Notes under the pieces: model-generated | Databases searched by the model: none | What the model saw: only the letters and a program-made list of their open reading frames with translations | Told to the model about the DNA's origin: nothing | Shown: piece after piece, positions 8,567 to 16,207 of the stretch | How the letters are laid out: every line of letters begins with the position of its first letter | How positions within the stretch are numbered: position 1 is the first letter of the stretch | From: Arthrobacter sp. 35W | GTDB lineage: Bacteria; Actinomycetota; Actinomycetes; Actinomycetales; Micrococcaceae | NCBI RefSeq assembly: GCF_000482545.1 | Contig: NZ_KI519454.1 | Location: 2,392,954-2,456,953, forward strand | Direction of reading: 5' to 3' | Length of the DNA stretch: 64,000 bases | Position numbers and translations under genes: made by a program

Positions 8567-8983
8567 TCACAAACCCGCCGGCAGCCCCAGGACGATGGCG
8601 GCCATGGCGGTGGCAGCCAGCGCCACCACCGAACCGGCGCAGAGGGCCGGCAGCCAGGCCGGAGAGGCCAGATCGTCACCGTGCCGTTCATGGCTGCTGT
8701 GCAGCAGCCGGATCCGCAGGGCGGCCGCGGCGACCAGCACCAGCGTGACGACGCAGGCCATCGCGGCACAGATACCCAGGCCGATGCTGTGGGCCGAGAA
8801 GTCCAGGTCCACCAGACCAGTGGCGGCCTTGTGGTCCCGGTTCAGCGAGACCAGCCAGCCGCGCCAGATCAACAGATCGGTGACGACGGCGGCCAACAGG
8901 GTGCGCCGCCAGGCCAGGGCCGTGCGCTCGGGCTGCAGGCCGGGATCGCGGTCGATGGGCGCAGGATCGACGGCGCTGCTCAC
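8567..8983 (-). CDS. DUF202 membrane protein
   Basis: A 138-residue protein with the DUF202 hallmark LQPERTALAWRRT near the N-terminus followed by three hydrophobic helices. DUF202 proteins are small inner-membrane proteins of unknown function, also found in the yeast vacuolar VTC complex. The GTG start (8981-8983) overlaps the stop codon of the upstream DUF202 gene as GTGA, so the two are translated together. Confidence 0.85.
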   Translation of the reverse strand: MSSAVDPAPIDRDPGLQPERTALAWRRTLLAAVVTDLLIWRGWLVSLNRDHKAATGLVDLDFSAHSIGLGICAAMACVVTLVLVAAAALRIRLLHSSHERHGDDLASPAWLPALCAGSVVALAATAMAAIVLGLPAGL

Positions 8984-9336
8984 GGCCGCAGGAGGATCAG
9001 GACGGCGAACACCAGGGCGGCGGCGGAGACCACCACGCTCATGCCCATCATCATCCACGAGTGCGGCAGCTCGCGGTTGTGGCGCATGGCCTGCTCCTGG
9101 GCGCTCCACCGGCGGTAGCTGACAATCGCCAGCACGGCGCCGATTCCGGCCAACGCCATGCACAGCAGCACACGCAGCACGCCGGGGGCGAACTCCGGGG
9201 CCAGCTGGTCCAGGGCGACGGCGCCGGCCAGCAGGGCCAGCGCCGTGCGGATCCAGGCCAGGAAGGTGCGCTCATTGGCCAGCGAGAATCGGTAGTCGGG
9301 GGTGCTGCCGGTGCGGCGCCACGCAGGCTCGCGCAT
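8980..9336 (-). CDS. DUF202 membrane protein (YidH-like)
   Basis: A 118-residue protein containing YRFSLANERTFLAWIRTALA, the classic N-terminal DUF202 signature, and three transmembrane helices. It is shorter than the open frame, which runs on into the 57-bp repeats; the ATG at 9334-9336 has GAGGAG 5 nt upstream and begins the conserved domain, so the repeat-encoded extension is not part of the gene. First gene of a two-gene unit with the overlapping DUF202 gene. Function of the family is unknown. Confidence 0.88.
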   Translation of the reverse strand: MREPAWRRTGSTPDYRFSLANERTFLAWIRTALALLAGAVALDQLAPEFAPGVLRVLLCMALAGIGAVLAIVSYRRWSAQEQAMRHNRELPHSWMMMGMSVVVSAAALVFAVLILLRP

Positions 9337-9380
9337 GGGTCTCCTCAAGCGGTGGATGGTTACAAGTTCTCGCGCTAAGC

Positions 9381-9682
9381 CTAGTGCCCGCGGGGCCCCG
9401 CCCGAGCGCAGCGAGGGTGCGGGAGGGCACGACGGCGCTAGTGCCCGCGGGGCCCCGCCCGAGCGCAGCGAGGGTGCGGGAGGGCACGACGGCGCTAGTG
9501 CCCGCGGGGCCCCGCCCGAGCGCAGCGAGGGTGCGGGAGGGTGCGACGGCGCTAGTGCCCGCGGGGCCCCGCCCGAGCGCAGCGAGGGTGCGGGAGGGCA
9601 CGACGGCGCTAGTGCCCGCGGGGCCCCGCCCGAGCGCAGCGAGGGTGCGGGAGGGTGCGACGGGTCTAGGGCCCGCGGGACC
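9381..9682. repeat. 57-bp tandem repeat, 5 copies plus a partial sixth
   Basis: Head-to-tail units start at 9381, 9438, 9495, 9552 and 9609 and are almost identical. Copies 3 and 5 carry GGGTGC where the others have GGGCAC. A degenerate partial sixth copy runs to about 9682. Each unit contains the stem CCCGC/GCGGG with loop core CCGAGCGCAGCGAG, so a single strand could fold into a row of hairpins. The unit length is a multiple of three, which creates artificial open frames on both strands. It fills the gap between the DUF202 promoter side and the orphan gene at 9685. Confidence 0.95.
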
Positions 9683-9684
9683 AT

Positions 9685-10086
9685 CTAGGGCCAGCTCGGG
9701 CGGGCTTCGTCCTCGCCAAGAAGGACAAACTCAACAAATTGGGGTCCGCCAAGCCATTCCTGCGGAATATCCTTAAAGAATTCCACTGTCGCCGAAGCCT
9801 TCTCACTCCATGGGCGGTCGTCGTTCGAACCCGACAAGTCCGCTATGTAGTCGATCATGAGAAACACGTGCGCGCCGTTCGTTTGAACTCCATCGACGCC
9901 GAGTATCAAGAAGCCCATGTCTCCGGCAATCTTTGCAGCCTCATACACCGCTGAAATACCGACATAGACAGTGGCGCCATCCACTAGCAGCTGACCAGGT
10001 GGGTTGGCCAAGAGTCTGTCGTAGAAGTCACTGAGAGTCGCCAAAGGCCACCAATCTTCGAAACGTATTGACGGACGGTCGTCCAC
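9685..10086 (-). CDS. hypothetical protein, lower-GC orphan
   Basis: A 133-residue soluble protein starting with GTG (MDDRPSIRFEDWWPL). It is acidic with a hydrophobic centre (GDMGFLILGVDGVQTNGAHV) and a Trp/Pro-rich end; no signal peptide or membrane helix. I do not recognise the family. In size, acidity and solitary position it resembles small immunity-type proteins, but that is only an impression. Codon third positions are visibly less GC-rich than in the neighbours, and it abuts the tandem repeat, so it may have been acquired by transfer. No clear ribosome site is seen. Confidence 0.6.
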   Translation of the reverse strand: MDDRPSIRFEDWWPLATLSDFYDRLLANPPGQLLVDGATVYVGISAVYEAAKIAGDMGFLILGVDGVQTNGAHVFLMIDYIADLSGSNDDRPWSEKASATVEFFKDIPQEWLGGPQFVEFVLLGEDEARPSWP

Positions 10087-10371
10087 ATTCTGGTCTATTC
10101 AGCCCTACCATCACCGACGGGTTGCCACGCAGGGGACAAACAATATTCCCGTGCCCCAGGCTTAGAGTCCATGGTTGGCTGATGTTCTGCGCGTTCTGTA
10201 TTCACTCCCTTGGTGAAGGTTGCAGGAGCGCACTGGCTATGAGCCGCCAGATACTCGATGGCATTTCATTCTCAACCCCGGTTCGGGCCCGCCGGTCATT
10301 TGCATGCGGGCATGGGATACGGGCAACCGTTGTCGGCGAACCCTTACTTGCTTTTGATATGGAGCTACTGA
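10087..10371. other. lower-GC gap without a supported gene
   Basis: This 285-bp stretch separates the divergent orphan gene and the interrupted membrane protein gene. Short frames exist on both strands but none has a ribosome site or recognisable product. It presumably holds the two promoters. I see no repeat or RNA structure that stands out. Confidence 0.5.
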
Positions 10372-10785
10372 ATGGCCAACAACGCCCCTGACCGCCACCT
10401 TATGGCGGGACCCTCCGCGTTCACGCTCGCGCGGTGGCGAAACAGGAACACAACGGTGGTTCTGCTGGCTGGTATCTCCTTCTTCTTGATGCCTGTTTCC
10501 GGCCTACCCCAATAGTGGCTCGCATATGTACTCCTAGCCACCATGCTTGTTGCCACTGTGCCCCTCGCCATACTCATCGGATGGGTTGGAATTAAGGAAC
10601 TGGAGGAGACCTTGGCCGGATACACCACCCAACGACATGGAAACAAGATGCTGGAGCAGCGGGATCCCTACCTTGGCAGGGTCATCCGCAGGCCGGGAGA
10701 GGACTACCTTGAACACGAACGGTTCCGTGCCATCATTCAGACGGCCAAGAACGAGGCCGGCAAGCTCGCCCCGAACCGTACCTAA
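10372..10785 (+). pseudogene. two-helix membrane protein gene interrupted by in-frame TAG
   Basis: From the ATG at 10372 (preceded by GGAG 7 nt upstream) a single frame runs MANNAPDRHLMAGPSAFTLA and on to the TAA at 10785, 137 codons, except for one TAG at codon 48 (10513-10515). Both sides of the stop read as one coherent protein: a basic N-terminus (LARWRNRNTT), a first hydrophobic helix, TAG in the turn, a second helix beginning WLAYVLLATML, then a polar C-terminal part with RDPYLGRVIRRPG. A downstream ATG at 10543 could allow an 80-residue remnant. Either a recent nonsense mutation, a sequencing error, or readthrough. I do not recognise the family. Confidence 0.65.
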
Positions 10786-10914
10786 ACGCCGGCCACATTC
10801 CCAGGTCACATGCGAGCATTCCGCTTTGGCTGCCATCAGCCGACCACACATGCGGCGCTAGTGCCCGGGCGTCCCCACGCAGGGCGCAGTGGGCCGAGCG
10901 GGCGGTGCTGCCGG

Positions 10915-10920
10915 TAGATT
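10915..10920 (+). promoter_or_regulatory. -10 hexamer of the ADP-ribosylglycohydrolase gene (leaderless)
   Basis: TAGATT ends 6 nt before the ATG at 10927; no ribosome site is present between them. Confidence 0.55.
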
Positions 10921-10926
10921 TGATGC

Positions 10927-12015
10927 ATGGTCACTGATTCCCCCGCCACGCACCCCTACCCCGCCTCCTTTGCCTCGCGTGTGCAGGGCTCGTTGATGGG
11001 CGGCGCCCTGGGCGACTCGCTGGGGTATCTGGTGGAGTTCGACGACGTCGACACCATCCGGGAGCGCTTCGGCGAGGCCGGGCTGGTGGACCTGTCCCAG
11101 GCCGCCGGCCCCGTGCATTTTTCCGATGACACGCAGATGACCCTGTACACGGTGGATGCCCTCGTGGAGGCGCTGGACTGGGCCAACCAGGGCATCGGCG
11201 CCGATGCCAATGCCTGCCTGTGGCTGGCCTACCTGCGCTGGCTGGCCACCCAGGGCGAGCCAACGCCGTCGCACGCCCCCACCCCCCAGCCGCGCTGGAT
11301 CGACGCCCAGGAAACGCTGCACCACCGCCGCCACCCCGGGGCCGCCTGCCTGTCCGGACTCGCCAGCGGCAACATGGGGACCCAGGCGCGGCCCGTCAAC
11401 CCCGATTCCAAGGGCTGCGGCACCGTGATGCGTTCGGCCCCCTTCGGTCTGGTGCCGCACATCCCCGCGGAGGCCGTCTACAAATTGAGCTCCGATGCCG
11501 CGTCCCTGACGCACGGGCACCCCTCGGCCCGGCAGAGCTCCGGTGCCTTCAGCACCCTGGTCCATGCCATCGCGGTGCTGGGGCTGGATCTGAGCGCCGC
11601 CGCCGCCGCTGCCAAGGAGCGGGCCGCCGCCGAGCCGAATGCGGATGCCGATCTGCTCCGCCGTCTGGATGCGGCGCTGGACCTGGCCGAAGGCCCCGTG
11701 CTGGAGCCCGAGGCGTTGACCGCAGCCCTGGGCGAGGGCTGGGTGGCGGAGGAGGCGCTGGCCATCGGCATCTACGCCGTACTGGCCACCACCGCCGGGG
11801 ACATCTCGCCGGTGGAGCATTTCCTGGCCGCCATCCGCGTGGCCGTCAACCACAGCGGCGACAGCGATTCCACCGGATCCATCGCCGGGAACATTCTGGG
11901 TGCCTATTACGGCGAGGACGCACTGCCCCAGGCTTGGCTGGCCCTGGCCGAAGAGCCTGCGCTCGTGCGGGCCATCGGCGCCGAACTGCTGCGGGTTACG
12001 GGCGCAGCAGACTGA
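10927..12015 (+). CDS. ADP-ribosylglycohydrolase family protein
   Basis: DraG/ARH-type hydrolase that removes ADP-ribose from modified proteins, nucleic acids or small molecules; cytoplasmic. The 362-residue protein shows the family metal-binding motifs: GSLMGGALGDSLG (21-33), FSDDTQMTLYT (65-75) and, near residue 310, HSGDSDSTGSIAGN, whose aspartates bind the binuclear Mg site. NPDSKGCGTVMR and LTHGHPSARQSS are also family segments. The target is unknown, and no partner ADP-ribosyltransferase is seen nearby. Its 3' end overlaps the convergent DUF4395 gene by 20 bp. Confidence 0.92.
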   Translation: MVTDSPATHPYPASFASRVQGSLMGGALGDSLGYLVEFDDVDTIRERFGEAGLVDLSQAAGPVHFSDDTQMTLYTVDALVEALDWANQGIGADANACLWLAYLRWLATQGEPTPSHAPTPQPRWIDAQETLHHRRHPGAACLSGLASGNMGTQARPVNPDSKGCGTVMRSAPFGLVPHIPAEAVYKLSSDAASLTHGHPSARQSSGAFSTLVHAIAVLGLDLSAAAAAAKERAAAEPNADADLLRRLDAALDLAEGPVLEPEALTAALGEGWVAEEALAIGIYAVLATTAGDISPVEHFLAAIRVAVNHSGDSDSTGSIAGNILGAYYGEDALPQAWLALAEEPALVRAIGAELLRVTGAAD

Positions 12016-12577
12016 CGTCGGCGCAGGCCTCGCAAATGCTGGCCGGGATCACGCCGGCCCGCTGCAGGGCGCCAAAGATCATGCAGCCCAGGCATAGGCC
12101 GGCAAAGGCCTCCAGCGAGGCAGCGACCACCAGCAGGCCCACCAGGGCCCATGCCGCGAGCGGAACGCCCGTGTAGAACAGCACGACGGCGGCCAGTGAC
12201 AGGACGGCGCCGATGCCCTGGGCAAAGCGCTTGGGCGGGCCGGGCACCAGCTTCGGCGCCCCGATGAGCGGTGCCAGCACCTTGACCGAGAGCAGTGCCG
12301 CCGGGGAGATGCGCGGGCCGAATGCCACCCGCAGGACGAAGCCCGCCGCGATGACCACCAGCAGCCACCCCTGCGAGCTGATCAGCGCGGCCAGCGACAG
12401 CGCCACCACAATGGCGGCGGTGCAGCGGGCGGCATACTCGTTGACCGGGTTGGGGAACGCAAAGAAGCGCTTCAAGCGTGACGGCGCCGGGCCGGCCACC
12501 GCATCCCCCAGCGACTGCTCGAGGGCTGTCTGGGTGAGGCCGGTTGCTGCGGGGAACTGCTTGATCGACTCGGACAT
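11996..12577 (-). CDS. DUF4395 membrane protein
   Basis: A 193-residue protein with four or five hydrophobic helices. The segment FPNPVNEYAARCTA before the first helix and LCLGCMIFG near the end match the DUF4395 family of actinobacterial membrane proteins, some of which sit beside thiosulfate sulfurtransferase or thioredoxin genes. The CLGC pair suggests a redox or metal role, which is inference. The gene ends inside the convergent hydrolase gene (20-bp overlap). Confidence 0.85.
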   Translation of the reverse strand: MSESIKQFPAATGLTQTALEQSLGDAVAGPAPSRLKRFFAFPNPVNEYAARCTAAIVVALSLAALISSQGWLLVVIAAGFVLRVAFGPRISPAALLSVKVLAPLIGAPKLVPGPPKRFAQGIGAVLSLAAVVLFYTGVPLAAWALVGLLVVAASLEAFAGLCLGCMIFGALQRAGVIPASICEACADVSLLRP

Positions 12578-12583
12578 AGCCCC

Positions 12584-12589
12584 AGCGTA
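12584..12589 (-). promoter_or_regulatory. -10 hexamer of the DUF4395 gene (leaderless)
   Basis: TACGCT on the minus strand ends 6 nt before the ATG at 12577. Confidence 0.5.
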
Positions 12590-12592
12590 GAT

Positions 12593-13027
12593 TTACCGGC
12601 CGTCCCGCGGATGATTATTGCTTCGGGTGACGCCGGCCGGGGAGCCTGCCGCCTCGAGCAGGGCGATCAACCGCGCCGGAGCGATGCGCCGGTAGGAGGA
12701 ATCGATGAGCTCGGCGATCTCCTGCCAGTCCGGCTCCCCCATGCTCAGGTCCAGGCCCAGCCAGCCGTACGGGCCGATGTAGGAGGGAATGTAGAACCTC
12801 GGATCGGCCAGCAGCGCGGGGCGTTCGGCCTCGTCCGGCAGAATCTGGATGGATTCGGGCCGCGGATGCCCCGTCTGGCCCTGTCCGTAGTAGGCGAAGA
12901 TCTTCCCGGCCCGGAAGGTGGGGCGGCCAAAGGCCATCTTCTCCACGGCCTCGGGAAAGGCGAGCGCGATGGCCCGCAGCCGTCCCAGCTGCGGATCGTC
13001 GTCGTCGTACATCTGCGGGTGGGGCAT
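12593..13027 (-). CDS. MmcQ/YjbR-like protein
   Basis: A 144-residue protein of the YjbR/MmcQ family (CyaY-like fold). Typical elements are an N-terminal acidic helix with LAFPEAVEKMAFGRPTFR, a central GKIFAYYG strand pair, a Pro/Trp-rich turn (YIGPYGWLGLDL), and a C-terminal helix YRRIAPARLIALLEA. The family is often labelled DNA-binding, but function is not established. It follows the exonuclease-BRCT gene by 9 bp but appears to have its own leaderless start. Confidence 0.85.
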   Translation of the reverse strand: MPHPQMYDDDDPQLGRLRAIALAFPEAVEKMAFGRPTFRAGKIFAYYGQGQTGHPRPESIQILPDEAERPALLADPRFYIPSYIGPYGWLGLDLSMGEPDWQEIAELIDSSYRRIAPARLIALLEAAGSPAGVTRSNNHPRDGR

Positions 13028-13033
13028 GGGGCC

Positions 13034-13039
13034 ATGCTA
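13034..13039 (-). promoter_or_regulatory. -10 hexamer of the YjbR-like gene (leaderless)
   Basis: TAGCAT ends 6 nt before the ATG at 13027. Its first three bases are the TAG stop codon of the upstream exonuclease gene. Confidence 0.45.
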
Positions 13040-14017
13040 GCCAATCATTTGCATGAATTCGCCCTCGGAGAGGACCTCAATCCCCTGTCCGCGCTGCTGC
13101 AGTTCCAGTACACGGCGGGCCTTGGAGGTGACGCGGCCGGTGCGCAGATCCGCCGCGGCGAAGCCGCCGCCCACCACCAGCACGGTGGTCTTGCGGGTCA
13201 CGCCGCTGGCGGGTTGGGCGCCCAGCTCGGCGGCCCGTTCCTTGGCGGTGCCGCGCGGCAGGGAGAGGTTGCCGGTGAAGACCACCGTCTGGCCGAACAG
13301 TGGATGGGCCGGATCGGCTGCGAGGTTGGCCGGTGGGTTGGGTCCCTCGGCGGGCCACCCCGAAAACGCCGGAGCCGGGACCTCCCCCGATTCAGCCCGG
13401 GCCATGGCGGCGCGGGTCGGCTTGGACAGCTCGTCCCGCTCGGGGTCGTAGCCGCCCTGGTGCGGGACCGACAGATTCAGGGAGGCAAAGACGCCCGCCA
13501 CACTGTCAGCCTCGCGGCGGCGGGCAATGTCCACCAGAATGCCGGCACAGGCGCGGGCGTCCTCGACGGCGTCGTGGTGCTTGAGCAGCGGCACCCCCGC
13601 CGCTTCGGCCACGAACGGCAGCGAATAGGAGGGCAGCGCGTAGCTCTTGCGGGAGAGCACCACCGTGCAGGCATAGTCGAACGCCGGGCCCGCAAGCCCG
13701 GAGACCTCCAGCGCCGAACGGATCACGCCGACGTCGAAGGCGGCGTTGTGGGCCACCACCGCGTCGGCGCCGATGAAGTCCTGGATCTGGCCGTACAGCT
13801 CGCCGAAGCGGGGTTCGCCGGCCACCTGGGGTGCTGTGATGCCGTGGATCTGCACATTGCGGGGGTCGAAGTAGTCATGCCCCGCGGGCGGGCGCATCAA
13901 CCAGTAGGCTTCCTCCACCAGCACGCCGTTGCGGACCTTGACCAATCCAACGGAGCATGGCGAGCCCCGGAATCCGTTAGCGGTTTCGAAGTCTATTGCG
14001 GTGAAGTCCAAAGGCAC
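13037..14017 (-). CDS. DEDDh 3'-5' exonuclease with C-terminal BRCT domain
   Basis: Fusion protein of 326 residues. The N-terminal part is a DNA polymerase III epsilon-like exonuclease: DFETANG with catalytic D9 and E11, VVAHNAAFDVGV (third acidic residue) and HDAVEDARACAG with the H and D of the fourth motif. The C-terminal 90 residues form a BRCT domain (QTVVFTGNL, then TTVLVVGGG), which binds phosphoproteins or DNA ends. A Pro/Ala-rich linker joins them. It probably trims DNA ends or mismatches in repair. The GTG start is supported by a TAGCCT hexamer 6 nt upstream. Confidence 0.93.
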   Translation of the reverse strand: MPLDFTAIDFETANGFRGSPCSVGLVKVRNGVLVEEAYWLMRPPAGHDYFDPRNVQIHGITAPQVAGEPRFGELYGQIQDFIGADAVVAHNAAFDVGVIRSALEVSGLAGPAFDYACTVVLSRKSYALPSYSLPFVAEAAGVPLLKHHDAVEDARACAGILVDIARRREADSVAGVFASLNLSVPHQGGYDPERDELSKPTRAAMARAESGEVPAPAFSGWPAEGPNPPANLAADPAHPLFGQTVVFTGNLSLPRGTAKERAAELGAQPASGVTRKTTVLVVGGGFAAADLRTGRVTSKARRVLELQQRGQGIEVLSEGEFMQMIG

Positions 14018-14023
14018 CTATCA

Positions 14024-14029
14024 AGGCTA
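14024..14029 (-). promoter_or_regulatory. -10 hexamer of the exonuclease-BRCT gene (leaderless)
   Basis: TAGCCT on the minus strand ends 6 nt before the GTG at 14017. Confidence 0.5.
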
Positions 14030-14048
14030 CCCGCTCCCGCACAACAGC

Positions 14049-14087
14049 GGGCCGGGTCCCGCGGACTCGCTCCGCGGGACCCGGCCC
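14049..14087 (-). terminator. terminator after the GntR-ABC operon
   Basis: Perfect 17-bp GC-rich inverted repeat (14049-14065 and 14071-14087) with loop CTCGC, 22 bp beyond the permease stop codon. No U-tract follows. Confidence 0.75.
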
Positions 14088-14108
14088 GGTGCAGCCTGCG
14101 GGCAACTC

Positions 14109-14813
14109 CTAGGGGGTGGCCCGGCGCAGGGTCAGGTACGCTCCCCCGCCCAACAGTGCGGTGAACAACAGGGACCAGCCGGTGATGCCCAGCGGCCCCT
14201 GGGCCGCCAGCCACGTGCCGACGGGAGCCCACCAGTCCTGCCAGGTGACCAGCGCCACCAGACCCACCAGCAGGACACCCACGGCGAGCCACAGCACCAG
14301 CATGCCCGTGGCACCCCAGCGCTTGTAGACGGTGGCGAACCAGAAGCCGAGGATGAACAGCAGCATCATCAGGGCGAAGTAGAAGAGGAACTGCACACCC
14401 ACACCGGAATCAGCAATCCATTGCAGGGCGAACATCCGCCCGTTCATCCCCCAGCCCTTGGTCGCGACCTCGGCCATGCCCAGCAGGACGTAGAGCCCGG
14501 AAACCACCAGGGCGACGACGGCGAACAGGCCCACCGTGCCCAGGAAGAACGAGCGCCGGGAGACGCTCATCCCCTGGGAGAACGGGAAGGTCAGGGTCAG
14601 GCTTTGGATGCCGAGGGCGAAGAAGTACCACATCACCGCCTGGCCGGCGCCGGAGTACTTGGGTGCATCGGGCACCGGGATGACGGCAAAGACCGCCAGG
14701 CTCAGGAGGAATGATCCGGTCAGAATGATCGCTGGGATCCCCAGAAACGTCCACTTGTTGATCAGCTGCATCCGTGCAACCTTCACGGCCCTGTTGTCCA
14801 CTGCCCAGCTCAT
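14109..14813 (-). CDS. ABC transporter permease
   Basis: Membrane subunit of 234 residues with six predicted helices; the N-terminus is basic (NRAVKVARMQLINK). It partners with the ATPase encoded immediately upstream, whose stop overlaps this start (ATGA, 14810-14813). Such GntR-ATPase-permease modules (YtrA type) in Gram-positive bacteria usually respond to cell-wall antibiotics or envelope stress. The permease family is diverse and the substrate cannot be inferred. Confidence 0.85.
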   Translation of the reverse strand: MSWAVDNRAVKVARMQLINKWTFLGIPAIILTGSFLLSLAVFAVIPVPDAPKYSGAGQAVMWYFFALGIQSLTLTFPFSQGMSVSRRSFFLGTVGLFAVVALVVSGLYVLLGMAEVATKGWGMNGRMFALQWIADSGVGVQFLFYFALMMLLFILGFWFATVYKRWGATGMLVLWLAVGVLLVGLVALVTWQDWWAPVGTWLAAQGPLGITGWSLLFTALLGGGAYLTLRRATP

Positions 14814-15775
14814 CGCGTTGCCTCCATTCGTGCTGTATCCCCCTGTTTGGTGCCCTGCCGTGCTGCGCCATCCGCGCTGCCATCGTCGACTGCGCCCTTG
14901 ATGGTCCGCCGGACCACCAGCTGCTGCAGCGAGACGGGCGCCAGCTCCAGCCCCAGCTCCGCCGCCTCGGCCCGTTCGCCGGCGCTCAGCACGCCGTCGA
15001 TGGTCACCGATGCCAGTGCGCCGAAGCCCTCCCGGTGGATCACCGTCCGCCCGGCGGTGAACACCTCCACGCGTGCGGCCTGCCCTGCCACGGCGACGGC
15101 GGAACCGCGCAGGCTCTCGGCGTCGTCGTCCATGATGATGCGGCCCTGGTCGATCACGATCACGTGCTCCAGCAGATTGGCCACCTCATCGATCAGGTGC
15201 GAGGAGAGCACAATGGTGCGCGGATACTCGGTGTAGTCCTCCACCAGCCTGTCGTAGAAGAGCTGGCGGGCGACGGCGTCCAGGCCCAGGTAGGGCTCGT
15301 CGAAGAAGGTCAGCTCGGCCCGGCTGGCCAGGCCAATCACCACGCCGACGGCGGAAAGCTGGCCGCGCGAGAGCTTCTTGATCCGCCGCTTCAGGGGCAG
15401 CTGGAAGTCCTTGGCCAGACGCATCGCCAGGCTCTGGTCCCAATTGTCGAAAAACAGCGCTGCTGCCTTGAACGCGTGGTTGGCGTTGAAATCGTCAGGG
15501 TACTTCTGCGATTCGCGGATGAAGCAGATGCGGTTGAGGACCCTTTCGTTCTCATAGGGGTTCTGTCCGAAGACCCGCACGGAGCCGGCGGTGGCAAAGC
15601 CCTGCGCCGTGAGGATGGACATGATGGTGGTCTTGCCGGCGCCGTTGCGGCCCAGCAGACCATAGATCTTGTCCGCCTCGATGCTGAAGCTGACCCCGTC
15701 CAGCGCCGGTGCCCCGTCCCCGCTGCCACGGTAGTGCTTCGTCAGGCCGTCCACCCGAATGATTTCCGCACTCAC
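14810..15775 (-). CDS. ABC transporter ATP-binding protein
   Basis: A 321-residue ATPase with P-loop GRNGAGKTT (42-50), signature LSRGQLSAVG and Walker B ELTFFDEPYLGLD. About 100 residues after the nucleotide-binding domain form a C-terminal extension common in exporter-type ATPases. Start and stop codons overlap those of the neighbours by 4 bp each, so the regulator, ATPase and permease form one tightly coupled operon. Confidence 0.93.
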   Translation of the reverse strand: MSAEIIRVDGLTKHYRGSGDGAPALDGVSFSIEADKIYGLLGRNGAGKTTIMSILTAQGFATAGSVRVFGQNPYENERVLNRICFIRESQKYPDDFNANHAFKAAALFFDNWDQSLAMRLAKDFQLPLKRRIKKLSRGQLSAVGVVIGLASRAELTFFDEPYLGLDAVARQLFYDRLVEDYTEYPRTIVLSSHLIDEVANLLEHVIVIDQGRIIMDDDAESLRGSAVAVAGQAARVEVFTAGRTVIHREGFGALASVTIDGVLSAGERAEAAELGLELAPVSLQQLVVRRTIKGAVDDGSADGAARQGTKQGDTARMEATR

Positions 15776-16170
15776 AATGCCACCACCCGTTCCGTGGGGC
15801 CAGGCGCCCCGTCCGTGTCGATTTCCTTGCCGAGCATCTCGGCCAATTGGCCTGAGCTGATGCCCAGCTTCCGCGCCTCCCGCGCCAACGGCTTGACGTA
15901 CTGGACGAAGAACTCGTCCCGGCGCCGCCCCACCAGCTTGTCCCTTGCCCCCGTTGCCACAAACATTCCTATCCCCCGCCGCTTGTACAGAATTCCGTCG
16001 TCCACCAGCAGGTTGACGCCCTTGGCCGCCGTCGCCGGATTGATCCGGTGGAACGCGGCAAACTCGTTGGTGGAGGGGACCTGGCTTTCCTCGGCCAGGA
16101 CGCCGTCCACGATGTCGTTCTCGATCATCTCGGCGATCTGCAGAAAGATCGGCTTGCTGTCGTCAATCAC
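15772..16170 (-). CDS. GntR-family regulator, YtrA subfamily
   Basis: Repressor-type regulator of 132 residues: winged helix-turn-helix in the first 75 residues (PIFLQIAEMIENDIVDG, then VPSTNEFAAFHRINPATA) and the short effector-less C-terminus typical of YtrA regulators. I chose the GTG at 16168-16170 because GAGGAGG lies 8 nt upstream; an in-frame ATG at 16200 has no ribosome site. It is the first gene of the operon with the ATPase (ATGA overlap at 15772-15775) and probably autoregulates it. Confidence 0.88.
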   Translation of the reverse strand: MIDDSKPIFLQIAEMIENDIVDGVLAEESQVPSTNEFAAFHRINPATAAKGVNLLVDDGILYKRRGIGMFVATGARDKLVGRRRDEFFVQYVKPLAREARKLGISSGQLAEMLGKEIDTDGAPGPTERVVAL

Positions 16171-16207
16171 GTGTGCAGCCTCCTCGCTTCGCCGGTTCAT
16201 TACTCAT

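Noticed and set aside
9381-9682. CRISPR array
   Set aside because: Units are directly adjacent without variable spacers, and no cas genes are present.
9272-9688. Repeat-encoded proteins in several frames (APSLRSGGAPRAL-type repeats)
   Set aside because: The 57-bp unit is a multiple of three, so open frames appear on both strands by arithmetic; no start signals.
10068-10391. 107-codon frame in the low-GC gap
   Set aside because: No ribosome site, no hydrophobic or conserved pattern, and it overlaps the better supported interrupted gene.
10513-10515. Programmed recoding of TAG (pyrrolysine or similar)
   Set aside because: No pyl genes or recoding hairpin are seen, and prfA of the RF1 type is present; mutation or error is simpler.
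10927-12015. Nitrogenase regulation by DraG
   Set aside because: No nif genes or DraT partner are present; the general ADP-ribosylglycohydrolase label is safer.
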